Positions 1 to 5,167 of a stretch of DNA of 5,994 nt are shown piece after piece (within the stretch, counting starts at the first letter, position 1; the number at the start of each line of letters is the position of its first letter). The DNA lies in the NCBI GenBank assembly GCA_019750655.1, contig JAIEOG010000385.1, positions 1 through 5,994 on the forward strand. Reading direction: 5' to 3'. A program made the translations under genes and the position numbers. The DNA comes from a bacterium. GTDB lineage: Bacteria > Bdellovibrionota > FAC87 > UBA2466. Under the pieces are notes generated by a model. That model was not told where the DNA came from. It searched no databases and saw nothing but the letters and a program-made list of their open reading frames with translations.

Positions 1-149
1 CCGAATTCGTCGCGGGTGTTAGCGGTGCGGTGGATGAAGGGGATGTTCCACTGGCTTCTTAAAAGCTCGAGAACGGGTACTAGACTGCGCCTACGGCGCA
101 GCCCTTCTTCCCAATCTCCCTCTAAGCAGAGTATCCCGTTGCGAATCAT
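1..149 (-). CDS. N-terminal part of a conserved-looking uncharacterised protein, divergent from the operon, cut by window edge
   Basis: Reading the minus strand from the ATG at 149-147 gives 49 uninterrupted codons up to the left edge. The product starts MIRNGILCLEGDWEEGLRRR and goes on to a hydrophobic VPVLELL helix (about residues 24-30), then WNIPFIHRTANTRDEF (34-49). Alternating hydrophobic residues and the pairing of a strand, a helix and a second strand look like real protein. The competing plus-strand frames over the same bases are less protein-like. From memory, the opening (I-x-C-L-E-G-x-W, then R-S-x-x-P-x-LELL, then FIHR-x-x-x-T-R-x-EF) resembles a family of uncharacterised proteins (DUF6642-like), but I could not check this. 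The frame stays open upstream of the ATG to a stop near 215, with a TTG at 158-156. The ATG is preferred because the family-like strand begins right after it. No good ribosome binding site is visible. Function unknown. Confidence 0.6.
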   Translation of the reverse strand, partial: MIRNGILCLEGDWEEGLRRRRSLVPVLELLRSQWNIPFIHRTANTRDEF

Positions 150-219
150 TGTATTCAAAGATGTTAAGAGCTCGAACGCCGATTTACTAGCGTTAACATT
201 TGTTTGGCTTTAGATGGGC

Positions 220-244
220 AGCGTCAAAAAGTCGCGTTGACACT
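220..244. promoter_or_regulatory. Imperfect inverted repeat between divergent genes (candidate operator or back-to-back -35 elements)
   Basis: AGCGTCAA (220-227) and TTGACACT (237-244) are inverted copies matching at 7 of 8 positions, separated by 9 bases (228-236). The right arm contains a perfect sigma70-type -35 hexamer TTGACA facing the operon. The left arm, read on the minus strand, contains TTGACG facing the divergent gene, followed after 18 bases by a weak -10-like ACAAAT (203-198). The site lies midway between the two start codons (149 and 301). It could be an operator controlling both genes or just two -35 boxes meeting head to head; the sequence alone does not separate these. Confidence 0.35.
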
Positions 245-265
245 AAGCGTGTTCCTGAAGAATTT
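237..265 (+). promoter_or_regulatory. Candidate sigma70-type promoter for the operon
   Basis: A perfect TTGACA (237-242) is followed, after a 17-base spacer, by GAATTT (260-265). That keeps the two most conserved -10 bases (A at position 2 and T at position 6) but is otherwise weak. Transcription would start near 272 and leave a leader of about 30 bases. The leader contains the ribosome binding site GGGGG (290-294), 6 bases before the ATG at 301. A weak -10 next to a strong -35 is compatible with an activated promoter. The call rests on hexamer matching and position only. Confidence 0.4.
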
Positions 266-300
266 AGCAGCATCAGCCATTCTTTAGTTGGGGGTCGTAA

Positions 301-1014
301 ATGAGTTTAATCCTGGAAAAGTTTAACGATGGTGGGTTGTTCATGTACTTCATCCTCATCTTCGCAATCGCGACGGTGGGGCTCATCGTGGAACGCGCGT
401 TAGCGCTTTATTCAAAAGTAAAAGAACCAGCCGCGGATTTCCGCCAGCGTGTCCTGGCCCATTTGCCTAAAGGCGAGTACCTCGCCGCTGCCGAAGTGGC
501 TCGGAATGCCACTCCTGCTACGGCGTTGAATTCAATCGTGGAAACGGGTTGCTTGCTCCGTGCCAATGCTGCTGGGGAAGAAGAGCTCCAAGCGCGCATG
601 GACGAGAAACTAGCGGAAGAGATTTCTAAGCTCGATCGCCGCACCGGTTTCTTGGCGATGTTCGGGAACGTTTCGACCCTGTTAGGTTTGTTGGGAACGA
701 TCAGCGGGATGATTTCGTCCTTCGCTGCCGTCGCAAGCGCTAACCCGGCCGAACGCGCCACGATGTTGAGCGCAGGGATTTCTGAAGCGATGAACTGTAC
801 GGCATTCGGTCTTTTGACCGCGATTCCGGCGTTGGTCGCTTACGCGATTTTCCAAAACCGTACGGATCGTATCGTGACGCAGCTGACGCAGACCACGGCG
901 CAGATTTATCACGACTTGCTGTTCTTCACGGAAGGCTCAGCGCCCCAGACCGCGAAACAGGCTGCTACCCGTCCGGCAAATGCAGGACTGAGCGCCCAAC
1001 CCGTGGGGGCTTAA
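301..1014 (+). CDS. MotA/TolQ/ExbB-family proton channel protein (AglR-like)
   Basis: This 237-residue inner-membrane protein has the usual ExbB/TolQ length and three-span layout: span 1 at about 13-35, a large cytoplasmic domain at about 36-116, span 2 at about 117-144 and span 3 at about 163-185. The family signature is clear. GLLGTISGM (129-137) is the TM2 Gly-Thr motif with T133, and GISEAMNCTAFGLLTAIPAL (159-178) is the TM3 motif with T167. By spacing, T133 and T167 match the channel threonines T145 and T178 of E. coli TolQ, with one extra loop residue. An Ala/Pro-rich tail follows at about 211-237. Members form a pentameric channel around an ExbD/TolR dimer and use the proton gradient to drive a partner across the periplasm. 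It is the first gene of the operon, and the next ATG follows its stop codon directly. Two ExbD-type genes after one channel gene match the AglR-AglQ-AglS motor of Myxococcus, so I infer an AglR-like role rather than TonB or Tol-Pal service. Confidence 0.93.
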   Translation: MSLILEKFNDGGLFMYFILIFAIATVGLIVERALALYSKVKEPAADFRQRVLAHLPKGEYLAAAEVARNATPATALNSIVETGCLLRANAAGEEELQARMDEKLAEEISKLDRRTGFLAMFGNVSTLLGLLGTISGMISSFAAVASANPAERATMLSAGISEAMNCTAFGLLTAIPALVAYAIFQNRTDRIVTQLTQTTAQIYHDLLFFTEGSAPQTAKQAATRPANAGLSAQPVGA

Positions 1015-1512
1015 ATGGCTAGCGCAGGACCAATGCCGTCCTCGGGGGGACGGCGCAGCCTCGACGCAGAAATAAACCTGGTCCCCTTCATCGACTTGCT
1101 CTCGGTGTGCATCTGCTTCCTGCTGATGACAGCAGTGTGGACGCAAATCAGTACAGTGCAGGTGAAGCAGAGCCACGGCACAGAAGCTGGCGAAGCCGGT
1201 GAGTACGAGCTGAATGTGCAGTTCAGCAACGCTCAAACGGTCGCCTTGGAACTGAAGAAAAAAGGCCGCGCCTATAAAAAGGCGAGCTTTAAAGCAGACG
1301 ATTTCAAAGCGTTGCTCGGTTCCATGGATGGCCAGATCACGACCTGGCTCGCGCCGCTGGTGAAAGATCCGGCAGCTCCGTCGCCTGTTACGGCCGCGAT
1401 GGTCACTCCCAAAGCGGATGTGACGTATGGCGACTTAGTCTCGACGATGGATGTGCTGCGCAAGCACCAGATTGTGAACCTGGGCGTTGTCCCTGTTGCG
1501 GAGGGCAAATGA
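1015..1512 (+). CDS. ExbD/TolR-family stator protein 1 (AglQ/AglS-like)
   Basis: The 165-residue protein has a short cytoplasmic N-terminus, one membrane span at about 24-44, and a periplasmic domain of about 115 residues. EINLVPFIDLLSV (19-31) is the family signature. D27 is the proton-carrying Asp, equivalent to D23 of TolR and D25 of ExbD, and as I recall D28 of M. xanthus AglQ. P24 is also conserved. Two Cys (32 and 34) sit inside the span. The end, TYGDLVSTMDVLRKHQIVNLGVV (about 136-158), is the typical ExbD/TolR helix followed by a strand. It is somewhat longer than E. coli TolR and ExbD (about 140 residues), the extra being a Pro/Ala-rich periplasmic stretch around 115-130. The ATG directly abuts the stop of the channel gene, with GGGGG at 1005-1009 as its ribosome binding site. 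It should assemble with the upstream channel protein. Confidence 0.92.
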   Translation: MASAGPMPSSGGRRSLDAEINLVPFIDLLSVCICFLLMTAVWTQISTVQVKQSHGTEAGEAGEYELNVQFSNAQTVALELKKKGRAYKKASFKADDFKALLGSMDGQITTWLAPLVKDPAAPSPVTAAMVTPKADVTYGDLVSTMDVLRKHQIVNLGVVPVAEGK

Positions 1513-2024
1513 GCTTAACTGCAAACACACTTAAGCCAGGCGTCTTCGCGCACCACTTGTCGGGGCGGGGTAAGAACAAGCGTTTCCGTCGCGGAATGCT
1601 TTCTTCTCTCATGCTCACCCCGATGGTGGACATGTTCAGTCTCTTGGTCATCTTCTTGCTCCAAGCTTTTTCGGCTTCGCCGGAACTGCTCGTGATGATG
1701 AAGGGCGTTACCTTGCCCAGCGCCATCACCGGAAAAGAGATCAAGGATGCTCCCGTGATAGCCGTAGCGCCCACGGGAATCTTCCTCGATCAAAAAGAAG
1801 TCGGCCCGACAGAACAGGTCTTGAAAGATCCGACAGAGCTTCTGAAGCGGTTACACGATCTGCGCAAGCAGTGGTTGATGGGGCACTCGGGAGAGTCTTT
1901 CTCGGGTGAAATCACGCTTCAGGCTCATAAGGAAATTCCAAGTACGACGATCTCGCAGCTGATGGGCATTCTGCCCAGTGCGCATTACGGTTCGATCCAG
2001 TTAGCTGTCATTTCGGGCGGCTAA
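1509..2024 (+). CDS. ExbD/TolR-family stator protein 2, divergent paralogue with basic N-terminal extension
   Basis: This is a second ExbD/TolR-type protein (171 residues). It overlaps the previous gene by 4 bases (ATGA at 1509-1512), with GGAGGG (1500-1505) just upstream. One span at about 35-54 includes LTPMVDMFSLLVIFLL, where D41 is the expected proton-binding Asp and P38 the conserved Pro. The cytoplasmic part before it is about 33 residues and strongly basic (KNKRFRRG, 22-29), clearly longer than in paralogue 1. The periplasmic half shares little obvious sequence with paralogue 1. It ends in the expected helix then strand (TTISQLMGILPSAHYGSIQLAVI, about 146-168). One channel gene with two unlike ExbD genes is the AglR-AglQ-AglS pattern. 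A likely reading is a mixed ExbD dimer or two alternative stators; the window does not settle which. Confidence 0.9.
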   Translation: MSLTANTLKPGVFAHHLSGRGKNKRFRRGMLSSLMLTPMVDMFSLLVIFLLQAFSASPELLVMMKGVTLPSAITGKEIKDAPVIAVAPTGIFLDQKEVGPTEQVLKDPTELLKRLHDLRKQWLMGHSGESFSGEITLQAHKEIPSTTISQLMGILPSAHYGSIQLAVISGG

Positions 2025-2069
2025 CGGGATCTGCTTTGGGTTTTTTCGCGGGTTTCAGGGGGAGTCCAG

Positions 2070-4916
2070 ATGGGGAGTCAGAAAATGAAGCATGCAGTGC
2101 GCGGCCTATGGTTGGGCCTAGCACTGACAGTAGCAGCGCAGCCGGCTTTCGCGGCCGACGCCCAGCTCGCCCGTGATGTGGAAGCCCTTCGCGCTTCGCT
2201 GCCCCTCAAAGATCCTGCGCGGCCCACCCTGACATTGCGTCTCGCGGATGTGCTTTTCGATCAGGCCGTGGAAATGGCGGGAGATCCCGCGCTGACGGAT
2301 GCCCAACAAGGGCAGGTCCAAAGCCTGCGCAAACGTTCCTTGGCGCTCTACCAAGAGGCCTTGAACGGCACGCAGTTCCACGCCGGTGTCCAAGGTGCGT
2401 TGGCCTACAAGATCCAGTTCCAGATTGCGCGCTTGCAACAGGAAATGGGGCAAGTCGAAGCGGCGAACAAGATCTGGAAAGTCTTAGTCGCGCAAGAAGA
2501 ACTCAAAGACCTGCGCCGCGAAGCTGCTCTCCGCCTGGCGGAATACTACGAAAAGCTTAAAACGCCTGCGGCTCTGAAAGAATCCGATGTTTATTACCGC
2601 CTAACGATTGAACTCTGCGGGCAGGGCGATGTTTGCGCCTACGGCCACTACCGCCGCGCTTGGACATTGCGCGAAGCGGGCGATTTGCAGGCTGCGATCG
2701 ATGAAATGCAGGTGGCGCTCTTTGATTCCAAAGGCCAGCCGCGTGAAGAAGCCTTGCGCGATCTTCTTGTTTTCTTGGCCGCAGAGAAAACCGATGGTGA
2801 GCGCGCTTTGCTCCTCGTGGAAGAATTAGCCAAGAAAACAGCACGCCCAGTGCTCTTCGACGAACTGGCAGAAGCTTTCTATTCCGCGGGCAACCGCGTG
2901 GCAGGGACGCGCGTGCTGGAGCACGTCAATCAACGCACCCCGACGCTCCAGAACTCCGTGCGTCTGATGGAAGAATATTATGGTCTACGGCAGTGGGATA
3001 AATTCCGCCTCGCCCTAGATCAAACGAGCCGCTTTGCATTGCCCCCTGAAGGTTTGGATTCTAAGACGGAAAAAATCCTTCGCCGCTTGAGCGTGCAGCT
3101 CGATGGCGAACGGGCTAGCCGCGCGGAATTTGCGGGCGACTTCAAAGCCGTCGTGTTGCTGTACATGCAGCTCATGCCGAAGCACCCCGATCAGTTCAAG
3201 CTGATGGAAGGCTGGTTGGCGTCGGAAACCGATCCCAAAGCAAAAATGAAGCAGATCGATATCTGGGTGAATGGCGCCGACCTCGGTCTCGCTGTCGCCG
3301 ATCAGATCAAACTTCATGAAATGCGTTTGGCACTAGCCGGTAAGGAAAAAGAGTCTGCCATCGTGCAGACGGAAGCTTCGAAACTGGCGGGTCGTGTGAA
3401 AGATCCTGTCCGCGTGAACGAGTACCGCTATATCGAATCCGCTGCTTTGAAAGAACAGGGCAAAGCCGCAGAAGCGCTAGCTCTCGTCCAAACTTGGGCG
3501 AAGCCGAATGGTCCGCAAGATGTGTGGACGTTCCGCGGTGGCTTGTTGGCTGTCGACGTCTTGGTAGAACAGAAGAATTACCCCGAACTCGTGAAAACGA
3601 CGGGCGCTTGGGTGGATAGCGCGCAAGTCGCTTCGGCCCCCAAGGCTTCTAAGGACCGCAAGTTCTGGGAAGACGGCTTGGCGCACATGAAGCGCGTCCG
3701 AGAAGAATCGCACTTCGAAGCGACCGTCGCCTTGGGTGAAACACCCGCTGCCTTGGCCGTGTTCGAACAGCTTTGCTTGGACAAGAAGTTCTTGCCGAAA
3801 TCCTGCGATAACGGCCGCGTGCTCGCGGTGAAGCTGAAGAACCAAAAGTCCATTCTGACGTTGCTCAAAGCAACCAACCAGATGAAGGACTTGGCCGCTG
3901 AGTATGAAGCCGCGGGCTTCTTCGCGGAATCGGCAGAGCTGCAGGAAAAGGATCTCACTGCGGCTTCCGACGATGCGACCTACCTGAAAGTCGCGCTGCT
4001 TTATGAATTGGGCAGCCGTTACACCGACCGCAATCGTCTGTTGGGCGAAATCGCCAAAAAAATGAAGGCCCGCAAGTCCGCAGGCGAGAACGAGGACTTG
4101 ATTTACGCGACTTTCAAAGACGCAGGCCTCTTAGGGCCCGAAGCTTTGGACCTCCCTTGGTCTGAGACGAATCGCTTGCGGCTCTCCAACCAGTTGGAGC
4201 TCGAGGGCAAAGGTTCAGAGCGCACGCGCAAAGAACTTTTGGCCAGCATGCGCGGTGCCGGTGCCGCTTGGTCGAAGCATGTGCTTGCGGAACTCGGGAA
4301 GCTAGACATTGCTCAGCGCAAGATTTCCTTCTACGGCCGTCAAGGCCAGGTGAAATTCAAGCAGCGCTTGGCCGCTCTCACCACGCTCGATGCGGCTGCA
4401 GAAAAGTACTTCCCCGGTGCGGACGCGAAGACGCGTTCCCGGATGGCGCTCTTACTCCGCAAGGCTTACACAGATTTCTCCAATGAAATCTTGAATTCGC
4501 CGGTGCCGGCGGAAGTCTCGCCGGAGATGTTGGAAGAAGTGAAAGCCTCGCTAGTCGCCATGGCACAGCCCTTCGGCCAAAAGGCTGCAGATTACGAAAA
4601 GCTGGCGCGGGATCAGTTTGCCGACGCTTCCCTGGTTTCGGAGCGCGCAGGGTTGGACGCCTTGCTGCTGCCAGATGTCGAAATCGACAAAATTGTAACC
4701 GTGGACTGGGGCCAGCTGCCGGCTGTCGCCGCAACGGCTCCTGTGAAGGATGAGAACTATCTCAAAGCCGTCGCCGTGCTTCACGATGATCCGAGTTCTG
4801 CAAACGCGCTCCAGGAAATCAAGCGCTTCTACCAAGCGCAGGGGAAAGACCGTCTAGCGGGCTATTTCCAAGGGCGGCTTTTGCAGCAAGGGTCGGGTAA
4901 GGGGGAAAAGCAGTGA
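2070..4916 (+). CDS. Large periplasmic TPR-like helical repeat protein of the Agl/Glt-like operon
   Basis: The 948-residue product has a signal peptide: basic start, hydrophobic core 13-23, and signal peptidase I site AFA (26-28) before ADAQ. No lipobox Cys is present, so it should be soluble in the periplasm. The mature chain is almost wholly amphipathic helix pairs. TPR-like units are most visible at about 110-143, 191-237 (HYRRAWTLREAGDLQAAIDE), 258-291, 449-478 and 895-940. C183/C189 and C569/C579 are its only cysteines and form two close pairs that could be disulfides. Two starts are possible. ATG 2070 has AGGGGGAG at 2057-2064. ATG 2085 has GGGGAG at 2072-2077 and gives a cleaner signal peptide (MKHAVRG start). 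It follows the stator genes after a 45-base gap and overlaps the next gene. Myxococcus Glt systems also contain a TPR protein (GltE/AglT), but that is a lipoprotein, so orthology is not claimed. It is probably a scaffold for the periplasmic arm. Confidence 0.85.
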   Translation: MGSQKMKHAVRGLWLGLALTVAAQPAFAADAQLARDVEALRASLPLKDPARPTLTLRLADVLFDQAVEMAGDPALTDAQQGQVQSLRKRSLALYQEALNGTQFHAGVQGALAYKIQFQIARLQQEMGQVEAANKIWKVLVAQEELKDLRREAALRLAEYYEKLKTPAALKESDVYYRLTIELCGQGDVCAYGHYRRAWTLREAGDLQAAIDEMQVALFDSKGQPREEALRDLLVFLAAEKTDGERALLLVEELAKKTARPVLFDELAEAFYSAGNRVAGTRVLEHVNQRTPTLQNSVRLMEEYYGLRQWDKFRLALDQTSRFALPPEGLDSKTEKILRRLSVQLDGERASRAEFAGDFKAVVLLYMQLMPKHPDQFKLMEGWLASETDPKAKMKQIDIWVNGADLGLAVADQIKLHEMRLALAGKEKESAIVQTEASKLAGRVKDPVRVNEYRYIESAALKEQGKAAEALALVQTWAKPNGPQDVWTFRGGLLAVDVLVEQKNYPELVKTTGAWVDSAQVASAPKASKDRKFWEDGLAHMKRVREESHFEATVALGETPAALAVFEQLCLDKKFLPKSCDNGRVLAVKLKNQKSILTLLKATNQMKDLAAEYEAAGFFAESAELQEKDLTAASDDATYLKVALLYELGSRYTDRNRLLGEIAKKMKARKSAGENEDLIYATFKDAGLLGPEALDLPWSETNRLRLSNQLELEGKGSERTRKELLASMRGAGAAWSKHVLAELGKLDIAQRKISFYGRQGQVKFKQRLAALTTLDAAAEKYFPGADAKTRSRMALLLRKAYTDFSNEILNSPVPAEVSPEMLEEVKASLVAMAQPFGQKAADYEKLARDQFADASLVSERAGLDALLLPDVEIDKIVTVDWGQLPAVAATAPVKDENYLKAVAVLHDDPSSANALQEIKRFYQAQGKDRLAGYFQGRLLQQGSGKGEKQ
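4899..4906 (+). promoter_or_regulatory. Ribosome binding site that fixes the GTG start at 4913
   Basis: AAGGGGGA lies inside the end of the TPR gene, 6 bases before GTG 4913. No usable ATG start lies nearby, and this site with the signal peptide that follows supports the GTG. Confidence 0.6.
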
Positions 4917-5167
4917 AATATCTCTTGGGGTTGGTCTTTCTAAGCAGCCTAGCGATGGCAGCCGAACCTGCAACGACGGGTGGCAATGTCCGCTACAAAA
5001 AGGGCAAGGACATCAACTTTGAAGAATTGTTGATCCAAGGGCAGCTGCGCCGTGGGGAAATCTCCGTGGTGACGGGCGATGCTCAGGATGGGACGGACGG
5101 TCTATTGCGCTTGCGTGAGAATTTCCTCGATCGCGTCGCAGTGGATGCAGGGGAGGAAGTGAAGTGA
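4913..5167 (+). CDS. Small secreted periplasmic protein (84 aa) conserved-looking partner of the TonB-like gene
   Basis: Translation starts at a GTG in a GTGA overlap with the stop of the TPR gene, so the two are likely translationally coupled. The product opens with a classical signal peptide (MKYLLGLVFLSSLAMA, 1-16), cleaved after AMA. This leaves a mature peptide of about 68 residues. The mature part has a basic patch (RYKKGKD, 27-33), then INFEELLIQGQLRRGEI (34-50) and a charged C-terminal helix LLRLRENFLDRV (64-75). From memory, short proteins with an (I)-D/N-F-E-x-L-x-I-x-G-x-L core followed by an LxxLRxxF helix occur next to AgmX/PglI-type genes in myxobacteria and Bdellovibrio relatives. 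I could not confirm this by search. It has no lipobox, membrane anchor or catalytic motif. Being sandwiched between the TPR and TonB-like genes suggests a small structural or adaptor subunit. Function unknown. Confidence 0.8.
   Translation: MKYLLGLVFLSSLAMAAEPATTGGNVRYKKGKDINFEELLIQGQLRRGEISVVTGDAQDGTDGLLRLRENFLDRVAVDAGEEVK
5149..5156 (+). promoter_or_regulatory. Ribosome binding site that fixes the GTG start at 5164
   Basis: AGGGGAGG, close to the full anti-Shine-Dalgarno complement, ends 7 bases before GTG 5164. The next in-frame ATG is at about 5746, far into the protein and past the membrane span. This site therefore decides the start. Confidence 0.7.

Noticed and set aside
3..62. Plus-strand frame ending at TAA 60-62 (tail reading EFVAGVSGAVDEGDVPLAS) as the end of an upstream gene
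   Set aside because: It is plausible but short and overlaps the more protein-like minus-strand frame that begins with an ATG at 149. It cannot be excluded without sequence to the left.
85..101. Perfect 7-bp hairpin CTGCGCC-TAC-GGCGCAG that could be a terminator
   Set aside because: It is followed by mixed C/T rather than a T run on the plus strand and by no T run on the minus strand. It also lies within the minus-strand coding frame (Leu-Arg-Arg-Arg-Arg codons).
59..178. Near repeat TTAAAAGCTCGAGAACG (59-75) and TTAAGAGCTCGAACG (164-178)
   Set aside because: The match is short and gapped. One copy is coding on the minus strand and the other intergenic, and no further copies were seen, so chance is likely.
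16..213. Plus-strand 65-codon open frame
   Set aside because: The product is Ser/Arg-rich and low in structure pattern. It overlaps the better minus-strand gene and has no convincing ribosome site.
408..761. Minus-strand 117-codon open frame inside the channel gene
   Set aside because: The plus-strand frame carries unmistakable ExbB/TolQ motifs, and the antisense product is Ala/Ser-rich shadow sequence.
2025..2069. T6 run (2041-2046) between the second ExbD gene and the TPR gene as a terminator
   Set aside because: No stable GC-rich stem precedes the T run, and the genes on both sides fit one operon.
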